From positions 1 to 24,345 of the forward strand of contig JAEYRK010000008.1 in assembly GCA_023435645.1 (NCBI GenBank): a stretch of 24,345 nt of DNA. Direction: 5' to 3'. Both the position numbers and the translations under genes were made by a program. The first letter of the stretch is position 1. The number at the start of each line of letters is the position of its first letter. The notes beneath the pieces are model-generated. The model did not search any database, was not told where the DNA came from, and worked only from the letters and a program-made list of their open reading frames with translations. Below are positions 8,690-16,401 of the stretch, piece by piece. The stretch comes from Bacillota bacterium. GTDB lineage: Bacteria > Bacillota > Clostridia > Lachnospirales > Lachnospiraceae.

Positions 8690-8738
8690 AAAAAAATACA
8701 CCTCCAAATGTTAGTTTGTTTTGTCTAACATTTGGGGG
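8690..8738 (-). terminator. Rho-independent terminator of rsmH
   Basis: Arms at 8701-8714 (CCTCCAAATGTTAG) and 8725-8738 pair over 14 bp with one G-T wobble around a 10-nt loop. Read on the minus strand the stem is followed by TGTATTTTTTTA, the T tract expected for an intrinsic terminator downstream of the rsmH stop at 8810. It may also stop read-through from the oxidase gene. Confidence 0.8.
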
Positions 8739-8809
8739 CACTTCATTTAGGGCACTTTTTTGCGAAGCTGATATTCAATTGTTGCGCATTTGAATCATTG
8801 AATTTTCAC

Positions 8810-9874
8810 TTATGCTTTTACTGCCCAGCGCAGCTTAGCACAACGGGCACGTCCGTTGCTATAGCATTCTTCCGCCGATGGCCGGATAGGATCGGGCGCT
8901 ATTTCACTGTAAATGCCTTCGCTAAAGAAATGCTTAAAGGATTTCTTAACACGACGATCCTCTCCTGAATGAAAGGTAAGGATAGCTACGCGTCCTCCCT
9001 TAGCCAGAGCCTCGGGGAGCTTCTCTAAAAAACGATCCAACACTTCAAACTCATCATTAACATCAATCCGTAATGCCTGAAAGCACCGCTGACAGGATTT
9101 TTTTATTTCGGAATCATTGATTTGCGGTAGCTTCTTCAGAGCCTCCGTAATAATATCCCGAAGCTCGGTGGTAGTTGTTATTTTGATGCCTTTTTTTAGT
9201 TTTGTAACAATGGCACGAGCGATTTCTGCGGAATAGGGCTCATCGGCATTTTCTATCAGCATACCCTGCAATTCATCAAAAGACATCTGCTTTAGGCGGC
9301 TTGCCGCGGGCTCGCCGACCTTCGGATTAAGTCGTAGATCCAGCGGACCTTCGAACTTAAAGGTGAAGCCACGATCCGCATTATCTATCTGCATGGAAGA
9401 AACGCCCAAATCAGCCAATATAAAATGAAAGGGCCCTGCTTCAGACGAGATTTGATCTATATTGGAAAAGTTCATCTGTCTAATCTCTAAAATCTCCGGG
9501 CCATAGCCCAAACGCTCTAAACGCTCTTTGGTACGGGGTAATTCGATGGGATCCACATCGAGAGCGTATAAGCGCCCATTTGAATTAAGGCATTTCAGCA
9601 TCTCCAGGGTGTGGCCTCCATAACCCAGTGTTGCATCCAAACCGATCTGTCCCGGCGTAATCTGAAGGATTTCCAAGATTTCTTTGACGCAAATGGGAAG
9701 ATGCATCCCGGCAGGGGTGCTTCCTTTTTGGATTACCCTAGCCACAGTATCGGCATATTTCTCCGGTTGCTGTTCCTTATACTTTTCTTTATAGGTCTTC
9801 GGGTGGGTGCCTTTGTATCGGATACGCCTTTGATGCTTTGGCTCATTCCCATTTATGCTGTGATCTGAACTCAT
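8810..9874 (-). CDS. rsmH: 16S rRNA (cytosine1402-N4)-methyltransferase RsmH, extended form
   Basis: The 354-residue product methylates N4 of C1402 in 16S rRNA, in the cytoplasm, using S-adenosylmethionine. Family motifs appear in order: HLPICVKEIL, DATLGYGGHT (SAM-binding loop), ILADLGVSSMQIDNADRGF, GPLDLRL, ALRIDVNDE and TFHSGEDRRVKKSF. The ATG at 9874 has a GAGGAAAAC ribosome site. The canonical enzyme begins near the HxP motif; here about 57 extra residues precede it, basic at first (RRIRYKGTHPKTYKEKYKE). The gene is not next to mraZ, ftsL or other division genes, so it is probably a second paralogue of the kind annotated rsmH2 in some clostridia. The usual FHSLEDR is FHSGEDR here. The methyltransferase call is firm; the target could be specialised. 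Confidence 0.92.
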   Translation of the reverse strand: MSSDHSINGNEPKHQRRIRYKGTHPKTYKEKYKEQQPEKYADTVARVIQKGSTPAGMHLPICVKEILEILQITPGQIGLDATLGYGGHTLEMLKCLNSNGRLYALDVDPIELPRTKERLERLGYGPEILEIRQMNFSNIDQISSEAGPFHFILADLGVSSMQIDNADRGFTFKFEGPLDLRLNPKVGEPAASRLKQMSFDELQGMLIENADEPYSAEIARAIVTKLKKGIKITTTTELRDIITEALKKLPQINDSEIKKSCQRCFQALRIDVNDEFEVLDRFLEKLPEALAKGGRVAILTFHSGEDRRVKKSFKHFFSEGIYSEIAPDPIRPSAEECYSNGRARCAKLRWAVKA

Positions 9875-10181
9875 ATGTTTTCCTCGTTTACATGTATTGT
9901 TTTCCTTATGGCAATTAAATCATAGCAGATACCATCCATGAAAGCAATATCATTAGAATGGAATCAGGATGCGGATAGGCTCTACTTGTCAATGTTAAGA
10001 GGCTAAAACGATTCTTTTGTATATTGATTTCAAATAATATATGGAATAAGCATAATCACTATAAAACCTGATGCAGGCATCATTATATATGTTATAATAT
10101 ACTAATTTATGAAAAGTCATATTATAAATTATTATGCATAATACATAGAGAAAAAGGATTTAGAAAATAAGTTAAGTAATA
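9875..10181. other. AT-rich gene-free stretch between rsmH and the xylanase
   Basis: No convincing open frame was seen. The stretch is rich in TATAAT-like runs, contains a short palindrome TTATGCATAA near 10133, and a cre-like 15-mer at 9948-9962 (ATGAAAGCAATATCA) that differs from the CcpA consensus at the central CG. None is well enough placed to assign a function. Confidence 0.4.
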
Positions 10182-10210
10182 TTGCACAAATTACCAATAT
10201 ATGTTAAACT
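10182..10210 (+). promoter_or_regulatory. Promoter of the GH11 xylanase gene
   Basis: TTGCAC (10182-10187), a 17-bp spacer and TAAACT (10205-10210) with an upstream TGT form a sigma-A promoter with an extended -10. The leader would be about 90 nt long. AAGGAGGG lies just before the ATG at 10308. Confidence 0.55.
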
Positions 10211-10307
10211 ATGAATGTAAATTAATTACAGATTAGTTTGCGCAAGGTCATTGTTCCTATATTATGTGGGTAAGAGGAAGAATGTAACTTATTAAGGAGG
10301 GTAAAGT

Positions 10308-10946
10308 ATGAGAAAGCAGTATAAGAAAGTCGTAGCATTGGTTTTTGCAGTGGCATTATGTATTACCAGTATGTTTGCAGGGACTGCATTTGCAGCCACA
10401 GATTACTGGCAGAATTGGACCGATGGTGGCGGGAGCGTAAGAGTTACCAATGGATCCGGTGGCAATTTCAGTGTTAGCTGGACAAATTGCGGGAATTTTG
10501 TTGTAGGTAAAGGTTGGTATACCGGAAATGCCGGCAGAGTAGCAAATTACAATGCCGGAGTATGGGCACCGTCAGGCAATGGCTATTTAACCTTCTATGG
10601 TTGGACAAGAAATGCCCTGATCGAATACTATGTAGTAGATTCCTGGGGTTCCTACAGACCGACAGGTACTTATAAGGGTTCTGTAAGCAGCGATGGCGGC
10701 ACATATGATATCTATACAACCATGCGTTATAATGCACCTTCCATCGACGGGACCCAAACCTTCCAGCAGTTCTGGAGCGTCAGGCAGTCGAAGAGAGGAA
10801 CCGGAAGCAACGTCCAGATTAATTTCGGCAACCATGTAAATGCATGGAGAAGCAAAGGGATGAATCTTGGAAGCAGCTGGGCTTATCAAGTAGTGGCTGT
10901 TGAGGGATACCAGAGCAGCGGTAATGCAAATGTTACTGTTTGGTAA
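10308..10946 (+). CDS. xynA: Secreted GH11 endo-1,4-beta-xylanase
   Basis: The 212-residue product cuts internal beta-1,4 bonds in xylan outside the cell. Residues 1-29 are a signal peptide (MRKQYKKVVALVF to AFA). The mature 183 residues are a single GH11 jelly-roll domain of normal size, without a carbohydrate-binding module. The nucleophile is Glu106 in NALIEYYVVDSWG, and the acid/base is Glu199 in YQVVAVEGYQSSG. The thumb loop is PSIDGTQTFQQFWSVRQ. The start is set by AAGGAGGG 7-8 nt upstream. It heads a same-strand series with the FGE-like lipoprotein and the GH10 xylanase, though 260-nt gaps and a strong hairpin suggest separate transcripts. Family and activity are clear from conserved residues. 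Confidence 0.97.
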   Translation: MRKQYKKVVALVFAVALCITSMFAGTAFAATDYWQNWTDGGGSVRVTNGSGGNFSVSWTNCGNFVVGKGWYTGNAGRVANYNAGVWAPSGNGYLTFYGWTRNALIEYYVVDSWGSYRPTGTYKGSVSSDGGTYDIYTTMRYNAPSIDGTQTFQQFWSVRQSKRGTGSNVQINFGNHVNAWRSKGMNLGSSWAYQVVAVEGYQSSGNANVTVW

Positions 10947-11115
10947 CAAAGCATCTGACGGCAGGAGGATGGGACAGGCTCCTACCAGCGTAAATTCTGA
11001 ATTTTAACCTGTTCGCCCTAAGGCTGATTGGCCTTGAATCGTAAATGAAACTTACCTACATAATAGTATGATTTCTTTGAATGGTGATGGAGAGAGGTAA
11101 TCGGGATTCAACCTA

Positions 11116-11159
11116 AGGTGACGGAGACCGTTAACAAGGATGAACGGTCTCCGTCACCT
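11116..11159. terminator. 17-bp perfect hairpin downstream of xynA (terminator without T tract?)
   Basis: AGGTGACGGAGACCGTT (11116-11132) and its exact reverse complement (11143-11159) enclose a 10-nt loop. The stem is GC-rich and very stable, but neither strand has a following T run. It could stop or stabilise the 3' end of the xylanase mRNA, or be a protein-binding site. It lies about 170 nt after the xynA stop and 48 nt before the next start. Confidence 0.5.
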
Positions 11160-11206
11160 AAGGATTGATTATATTACGATCACTCTATAAACGAGGAGAT
11201 AAATCG

Positions 11207-12049
11207 ATGAGAAGAATATATAAAAAATGTACTATCCTATTGATAGCGCTTATAGCGTTGCTTAGCGCTTGTTCCAAGAAGAGCTCGGAGGAATTTGTCT
11301 TAGTGAAGGGGGGGATATTTGTGAATACAAAATCCAACCTCTATGGTAAAAATGTTACAATAGAAGATTTTATGATCGCTAGATTTGAAGTGACGCAAAA
11401 AGAGTGGACTGAAATCATGGATGATAATCCATCAGAATTCAAAGGAGATAACTTACCTGTGGATTCTGTAAGCTGGTATGATTGTATCACATATTGTAAT
11501 GAAAGGAGCATCAAAGAGGGCTTAGAACCGTATTACAATATTGATCAGGAAAACAAGGACCCGAATAATATAAGTGAGTACGATGATATGAAATGGACGG
11601 TAACAATCAATACAGGAGCGAAGGGCTACCGACTGCCTACGGAAGCGGAATGGGAGTATGCTGCAGGCGGAGGCCAGGAAAGCAAGAGCTATACATACAG
11701 CGGAAGCGATCAAGCAGATGACGTGGCCTGGTATTACAAAAATTCGGGTGATGAATACCTGTCAGGGGAATGGATGTGGCCGAATATAGAAGGTAATCAT
11801 AACAAAACACAGCCTGTCGGTACGAAAAACCCCAATGAGTTAGGAATCTATGATATGTCGGGGAATGTCAGGGAGTGGTGCTTTGATTGGTACGGAGAAG
11901 TTGTAGACAGTAGCAGCGGTTACGCCAGGGTATGGCGAGGCGGGGGGTGGCTCGGGGATGAACAGGCGTGTCAGTCATCTTACCGGGGCAACTATGAAGC
12001 CAATGGCAAGGGCTATGATCAGGGCTTTCGCATCTGCCGCAGCAAGTAG
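11207..12049 (+). CDS. Lipoprotein with formylglycine-generating-enzyme-like (SUMF1) domain
   Basis: The 280-residue product starts at 11207, 8 nt after AGGAG (11194-11198), which puts a lipoprotein signal first: MRRIYKKCTI followed by LLSAC, with Cys22 as the lipidated residue. Residues about 30-278 form an FGE-sulfatase/SUMF1 domain (C-type lectin-like fold), with hallmarks such as EVTQKEW, PVDSVSWYDCITYCN, YRLPTEAEWEYAA, MSGNVREWC and GFRICRSK. In active FGE a cysteine pair binds copper at RGGS-x-LC-x4-C; here the first is Gly250 (RGGGWLG) and the other, Cys255, is shifted by one position. Oxidation of sulfatases is therefore unlikely, and no sulfatase is nearby. Lying between two xylanases and anchored outside the membrane, it may bind ligands or proteins at the surface. 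Role unknown. Confidence 0.85.
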   Translation: MRRIYKKCTILLIALIALLSACSKKSSEEFVLVKGGIFVNTKSNLYGKNVTIEDFMIARFEVTQKEWTEIMDDNPSEFKGDNLPVDSVSWYDCITYCNERSIKEGLEPYYNIDQENKDPNNISEYDDMKWTVTINTGAKGYRLPTEAEWEYAAGGGQESKSYTYSGSDQADDVAWYYKNSGDEYLSGEWMWPNIEGNHNKTQPVGTKNPNELGIYDMSGNVREWCFDWYGEVVDSSSGYARVWRGGGWLGDEQACQSSYRGNYEANGKGYDQGFRICRSK

Positions 12050-12138
12050 AAATGTCATATTTATGGATCACAAGCCCCAATGTGAACTGTTATGAGATAC
12101 AGATTGACATTGATTGATAGGCTTGACGAGCGAAATTA

Positions 12139-12147
12139 TGCTATACT
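12139..12147 (+). promoter_or_regulatory. Extended -10 of the GH10 xylanase promoter
   Basis: TGC-TATACT (12139-12147) is a good extended -10 element 35 bp before the start at 12183. No strong -35 lies at 17 bp. TTGACA (12104-12109) and TTGACG (12123-12128) occur upstream but at unsuitable spacings, so they may be part of an activator site instead. Confidence 0.4.
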
Positions 12148-12182
12148 CTCCTCAGTAATATAAAATACGAATGGAGGGTAAC

Positions 12183-13496
12183 ATGAAACGAAACTATTTT
12201 AAGGTGACACTATCAATCATGCTAGTTCTGCTGCTGGCTGTGATAGCAGGCTGCAGTAAGAAGGAAAATGTTAAGACTGATCAACCGGAAGTAGCGAAAC
12301 AGGAAGAGAAGGAACCCCAATCCAATATTGAAGAAACAGGTGAAAATAAAGATGAGCAGGGAGCGGATCAAGTCACTGCCACTCCTGAAACCAAGGAGGA
12401 AGCGGCTCCTGTAGCTGATGATAATAATGTAGAGCAGTCAGCAGACCAGGTATCACTGATCATTGAGGGAGGTCTGAAGGATGTCTACGCACAGGTCGGA
12501 ATGAGTGTGGGTACCTGCTTGTCCGATGTCATGCTTAGTCAGAGTATATATACAGACCTGATAAAGGAGAATTTTAACACGGTAACACTGGAGAACCTTA
12601 TGAAGCCGGATTCTATTCTGGATAAGGCTGCAAGCTTAGAGGCAGGAGATATCGTTGTAAACTTTACACCGAGAACAACTGCGCTACTGGATTGGGCGAA
12701 GGATAACAACATGACTGTTCGTGGACACGTTCTGGTATGGTACAGCCAGACTCCGGACTGGATCTTCTATGAAGGTTTTGACAAGGCCAAGCCCTTGGTT
12801 GACCGCGATACAATGCTTGCCCGTATGGAGAGTTATATTAAACAGACCTTTGAGCTTCTGGATACTCTTGGCTACACTGAAATCTTCTATGCCTATGATA
12901 TTGTTAATGAAGCGATTAACGATGATGGGACCTATCGTGATTGCTTATGGAAAAGGATTATCGGAGATGATTATATCTGGCATGCTTTTCACTATGCAGA
13001 TCAATATGCTCCAGAAAGCATTAAGCTTTATTATAATGACTTCAATGAACAGTTTAAGACCCAGCATTTTATAAAGCTGGCTCAATCTCTGGTGGACGAG
13101 ACAGGCAGATCTCTGATCGATGGGATCGGATGTCAGGGACACTTATATACGAAGGATTCCATTGATGCCTATATCAAAATGCTGAAGGCCTTCAAGGCGC
13201 TGGGTCTGGATGTACAAATTACTGAGCTGGATGTCAGCCTCGGTACCTGGACCAATGTGCTTCCTGCGACAGAGGAGAATTTAAAGGCTCAGGGACAATA
13301 TTATTATGAACTGGTTAACAGAATAATAACAGAGAATGCTGCCGGCAATACCAATGTTTCCGGAATAACCTTCTGGGGCTTTACAGATCATTTATCCTGG
13401 AGGCGGGACAGGAGCCCTGTGCTTTTTGATAAGGATTTAAATAAAAAGTATGCATATTATGGTGCGATACAGGATAAAGCAAACGCAGGCTACTAA
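12183..13496 (+). CDS. Cell-surface lipoprotein GH10 endo-xylanase
   Basis: The 437-residue product starts at 12183, just after GGAGGG (12173-12178). Lipobox LAVIAGC places lipidated Cys24 at the outer face of the membrane. Residues 25-90 are an acidic, low-complexity linker rich in Glu, Gln, Asp and Ala. The rest is a GH10 TIM barrel for internal cleavage of xylan and short arabinoxylan: LENLMKPDSIL, VRGHVLVWYSQTPDW, then acid/base Glu243 in YDIVNEAIND and nucleophile Glu348 in VQITELDVS, ending with TFWGFTDHLSWR. One active-site position usually His (VWH) is Tyr186. Anchoring suggests it trims oligosaccharides released by the free GH11 enzyme close to the transporters. A strong terminator follows at 13509-13555. 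Confidence 0.95.
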   Translation: MKRNYFKVTLSIMLVLLLAVIAGCSKKENVKTDQPEVAKQEEKEPQSNIEETGENKDEQGADQVTATPETKEEAAPVADDNNVEQSADQVSLIIEGGLKDVYAQVGMSVGTCLSDVMLSQSIYTDLIKENFNTVTLENLMKPDSILDKAASLEAGDIVVNFTPRTTALLDWAKDNNMTVRGHVLVWYSQTPDWIFYEGFDKAKPLVDRDTMLARMESYIKQTFELLDTLGYTEIFYAYDIVNEAINDDGTYRDCLWKRIIGDDYIWHAFHYADQYAPESIKLYYNDFNEQFKTQHFIKLAQSLVDETGRSLIDGIGCQGHLYTKDSIDAYIKMLKAFKALGLDVQITELDVSLGTWTNVLPATEENLKAQGQYYYELVNRIITENAAGNTNVSGITFWGFTDHLSWRRDRSPVLFDKDLNKKYAYYGAIQDKANAGY

Positions 13497-13508
13497 TTAA
13501 TGGGTAAG

Positions 13509-13555
13509 AAAGAAAAGGAATGGTCAGCAGGGAGTGCGGACCAATCCTTTTCTTT
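13509..13555. terminator. Bidirectional terminator between GH10 xylanase and AraC regulator
   Basis: Arms at 13509-13525 and 13539-13555 pair over 17 bp with one mismatch. The right arm ends TCCTTTTCTTTG, supplying a T-rich tail for the GH10 transcript. The A/G-rich left arm gives the same on the minus strand for the converging regulator gene. Confidence 0.8.
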
Positions 13556-13630
13556 GTTGCTGCGCCCGGCGGGCGCACGTTTCATCGATATGACCTGTAT
13601 ATCATCCAACAGGAGTCGTTCCTACATCCA

Positions 13631-14428
13631 TTAGTTTTTCCTGACGTCTCCTATAACCATTTTTCTGTATTCACCTGGCGTACATCCACATTGTATCTTA
13701 AACAATCTGTTGAAGTGACAGATATTATGAAAACCGGATTCAAAAGCGGCCTGCTTAATCATGACAGCTTCGTTGCTTAGCAGATACTTTGCTTTTTGTA
13801 TTCTTGCCTGGATTAAATCTTCCTTGGGGGAACTATGGAAGAATTGCTCATAATATTTATAAAGCTGACTTTTCCCAATATTTAAAATATTACACAGCTG
13901 CTCCACAGTCCAAGGCTGTTCACAGCTTGTTAACATCTGTTCACGCAGACTTAGCAGCTCCGGATAAATATTCAGTCTCTGATCACTGGGGATGGTTTCC
14001 TGCAGCTGCCCGCGGTGCAGTATAATTAGGAGCTGATGAATATAATTTGCTATCATTTGCTCGGACTTTGACATTTTATTGATGAATTCCTGATATATCT
14101 TTTTAAGCAGCCAGTTTAGATCTTCTACATTATCCGGATAGAAAATCGTATTCGTCCTGATATGATAATCCTTGAGATCCTTCTGATTACAGAAAAAATG
14201 GACATAACTGTTGAAGAATTCATTTTCCGCCTGATAATGCTGATAATATCCGGGTGTATACAGAATACATGCTCCGGGCTTTACTTTCATGGAATTATGG
14301 TTCGGATAATAAATGGTCATTGGTGATAGAATTAATAGGAATAAATAGCTGCTTGTACCTGCAGGTCGGAAAATAGTATCACGGTCAGGATTATGAGTAT
14401 GATATCCGCAATAATCAACTGTGATCAC
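13631..14428 (-). CDS. AraC-family transcriptional regulator
   Basis: The product is about 265 residues. A GTG at 14428 is preferred as start because AGGGG (14440-14436) lies 7 nt upstream; a TTG at 14446 is the longer alternative. The N-terminal half is a cupin-like sensing domain (GYHTHNPDRDTIFRPAGTS, GACILYTPGYYQHYQAENEF), as in sugar-responsive AraC proteins. The C-terminal ~90 residues hold two helix-turn-helix units: WTVEQLCNILNIGKSQLYKYY, then AAFESGFHNICHFNRLFK followed by the family signature GCTPGEYRK. It is transcribed away from the GH51 arabinofuranosidase and lies between that gene and the GH10 xylanase, so control of arabinoxylan use is likely. Arabinose, xylose or an oligosaccharide could be the signal; that part is inference. 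Confidence 0.92.
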   Translation of the reverse strand: MITVDYCGYHTHNPDRDTIFRPAGTSSYLFLLILSPMTIYYPNHNSMKVKPGACILYTPGYYQHYQAENEFFNSYVHFFCNQKDLKDYHIRTNTIFYPDNVEDLNWLLKKIYQEFINKMSKSEQMIANYIHQLLIILHRGQLQETIPSDQRLNIYPELLSLREQMLTSCEQPWTVEQLCNILNIGKSQLYKYYEQFFHSSPKEDLIQARIQKAKYLLSNEAVMIKQAAFESGFHNICHFNRLFKIQCGCTPGEYRKMVIGDVRKN

Positions 14429-14549
14429 TGTGTCACCCCTATTCAAGTAATTTTTCTAAAAAACACAGAAAAAGGAATAAACGCTACTTAGGCAAACTGA
14501 TACGAAGTTCCTTAACTCATATGCTTATATCACTTCCTCCTCCCTATGT

Positions 14550-14578
14550 ATCATAAGGAATACCGGAAGAAAAGTCAA
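14550..14578 (-). promoter_or_regulatory. Promoter of the AraC-family regulator gene
   Basis: On the minus strand, TTGACT (14578-14573), a 17-bp spacer and TATGAT (14555-14550) make a near-consensus promoter. The leader is about 115 nt. It lies 40 bp from the divergent GH51 -10 element, so one bound regulator could affect both. Confidence 0.65.
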
Positions 14579-14617
14579 TAAATTAAGAATTAATGCCATT
14601 TTTTTTTACTCTTAATA

Positions 14618-14626
14618 TGATAGAAT
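14618..14626 (+). promoter_or_regulatory. Extended -10 of the GH51 arabinofuranosidase promoter
   Basis: TGA-TAGAAT (14618-14626) is an extended -10 about 45 nt upstream of the ATG at 14669. The -35 region is only a run of T (14599-14607), a poor match, as expected for an activator-dependent promoter. AAAGGAAA gives the ribosome site. Confidence 0.45.
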
Positions 14627-14668
14627 AAGGTTACTTTGGTATTAATTCAGTAAGAAAGGAAACTATAT

Positions 14669-16165
14669 ATGAAAAAATCTACGATATGTATTGATAAGCA
14701 CTTTATTATTGGGGACATCGATAAACGAATCTACGGTTCATTTCTTGAGCATCTTGGCAGGGCGGTATACGAAGGTATATATCAGCCGGAGAGCCCGTTT
14801 GCCGATGAACAGGGTATGCGTAAGGATGTAATTGAGCTGATTCGCAGCTTAAATGTGCCACTGGTTCGTTATCCCGGAGGGAATTTTGTGTCCGGCTATC
14901 ACTGGGAGGATGGAGTAGGACCGAAAAATGAGCGTCCGGAGAAGATAGACCTTGCCTGGAAGGTGATAGAAACCAATCAGTTTGGCTTGAATGAATTCAT
15001 GGATTGGGCGAAGAAAGCAGACACCTCTCCCATGATGGCAATTAATCTGGGAACCAGGGGTGTAGAGGATGCAAAAAATATCGTAGAATACTGCAACCAT
15101 AAGGGCGGCAGCTATTATAGCAACCTAAGAAGAAAGCATGGCTATGAGCAGCCCCATGACATTAAGCTGTGGTGCCTGGGCAATGAGATGGATGGGAATT
15201 GGCAAATGGGCCACAAGACAGCCTATGAATATGGCAGGCTTGCAGCTGAGGCTGGACGAATTATGAAGATGGTGGATCCTTCGATTGAGCTGGTGGCCTG
15301 CGGAAGCTCTGCGTTGGATATGGAAACCTTCGGTGCCTGGGAGGATACCGTACTCTCCGAGTGCTATGACCAGGTGGAATACCTATCTCTGCATCAGTAT
15401 TATGGCAATCGTGACAATAATACACCGGATTTCCTGGCGAATACAGTTGCCATGGATCGCTTTATTGCTTCCGTAGTATCAATCTGTGATGCAGTTAAGG
15501 CGAAGAAGCGCAAGAGTAAAAATATTAACCTCTCCTTTGATGAATGGAATGTTTGGTATCATTCGAATAATAAGGATAAGAAATTGGAGCGTTGGTGCAA
15601 GGTACCGCATCAGCTGGAGGATATCTATAATTTCGAGGATGCTCTGCTGGTGGCTAGCATGATGATTACCCTGCTGCGTCATGCAGATCGCATTAAAATT
15701 GCATGTCTGGCACAACTGGTGAATGTCATTGCGCCAATCATGACCTCTGATACCGGCGCATGGAAGCAGACCACCTACTATCCATTTGAGCTGATCAGCA
15801 ACCATGGCAGAGGCACAGTGTTGAATACCATCATAAAGTCACCGGTTTATGAAAGTAAGCATGGGGATGCTCCCTTTCTGGATGCAGTCTGTGTGATGAA
15901 TGAGGAGGAGGATACTATGACCTTATTTGCAGTGAATAAATCGCTGGAGGAATCAATGGAAATCACCTTGGATCTGCGCCAATTTAGTGGCTATCAGGTG
16001 AAGGAGCATGTGGTTCTGACCCACGCAGATGTTAAGGCTGTCAATACGGAGGAGCATCCTGACACAGTGAAGCCCTACAGAATGGAGGGCACTAAGGTGG
16101 AAGGCGGGATATTACAGGCACAGCTGTGTGATAAGAGCTTCCATATGATTAAGCTCGGAAGATAG
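14669..16165 (+). CDS. abfA: Intracellular GH51 alpha-L-arabinofuranosidase
   Basis: The 498-residue product, normal length for GH51, removes terminal alpha-L-arabinofuranosyl groups from arabinoxylo- and arabino-oligosaccharides. It has no signal peptide, so it acts in the cytoplasm on imported fragments. It consists of a TIM barrel and a C-terminal beta domain (from about residue 395). The N-terminus IYGSFLEHLGRAVYEGIY and VRYPGGNFVSGYHWEDGVG are family hallmarks. The acid/base is Glu173 in LWCLGNEMDG and the nucleophile Glu292 in LSFDEWNVWY. The gene is divergent from the AraC-family regulator and is followed by its own terminator at 16212-16257. Confidence 0.97.
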   Translation: MKKSTICIDKHFIIGDIDKRIYGSFLEHLGRAVYEGIYQPESPFADEQGMRKDVIELIRSLNVPLVRYPGGNFVSGYHWEDGVGPKNERPEKIDLAWKVIETNQFGLNEFMDWAKKADTSPMMAINLGTRGVEDAKNIVEYCNHKGGSYYSNLRRKHGYEQPHDIKLWCLGNEMDGNWQMGHKTAYEYGRLAAEAGRIMKMVDPSIELVACGSSALDMETFGAWEDTVLSECYDQVEYLSLHQYYGNRDNNTPDFLANTVAMDRFIASVVSICDAVKAKKRKSKNINLSFDEWNVWYHSNNKDKKLERWCKVPHQLEDIYNFEDALLVASMMITLLRHADRIKIACLAQLVNVIAPIMTSDTGAWKQTTYYPFELISNHGRGTVLNTIIKSPVYESKHGDAPFLDAVCVMNEEEDTMTLFAVNKSLEESMEITLDLRQFSGYQVKEHVVLTHADVKAVNTEEHPDTVKPYRMEGTKVEGGILQAQLCDKSFHMIKLGR

Positions 16166-16211
16166 AAGAGAAGCATCAGGTACTTAAAGGATAGTGGAAG
16201 AAAAGATTATC

Positions 16212-16257
16212 ATAAGGGTTATTGCAGTGAGCGAGAGCGATCTGCAATAACCCTTAT
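16212..16257 (+). terminator. Terminator after the GH51 gene
   Basis: ATAAGGGTTATTGCAG (16212-16227) pairs perfectly over 16 bp with 16242-16257. The 14-nt loop holds an additional GCGAGAGC. The tail TCTTAGGG is weak in T, so termination may be partial, but the stem is strong and well placed 46 nt after the stop. Confidence 0.7.
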
Positions 16258-16305
16258 TCTTAGGGATAAATGAAGATCAAAATGGAGATTATGGTATTCT
16301 ATTTA

Positions 16306-16334
16306 TTGACAAGATAGGACTTTTCAGATATACT
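16306..16334 (+). promoter_or_regulatory. Near-consensus promoter of the symporter operon
   Basis: TTGACA (16306-16311), a 17-bp spacer and TATACT (16329-16334) form the best plus-strand sigma-A promoter in the window. The start near 16341 places the TTTAAAGCG direct repeats just inside the leader, about 60 nt before the first gene at 16402. Confidence 0.8.
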
Positions 16335-16351
16335 TTTTAGTAATACACTGC

Positions 16352-16375
16352 TTTAAAGCGTTACAGTTTAAAGCG
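16352..16375. repeat. TTTAAAGCG direct repeat in the symporter leader
   Basis: Two exact 9-bp copies at 16352-16360 and 16367-16375 have a 15-bp period. They lie about 11-34 nt downstream of the predicted transcription start. Their position suggests a protein-binding site or roadblock. They resemble half of a CcpA cre site but do not match the full consensus. Confidence 0.5.
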
Positions 16376-16401
16376 GCAAATGATCAAAGGGGGAAGGATT
16401 T

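Noticed and set aside
9948..9962. CcpA cre-like site upstream of xynA
   Set aside because: It mismatches the central CG and lies over 200 bp upstream of the predicted promoter, nearer to rsmH. Too weak to call.
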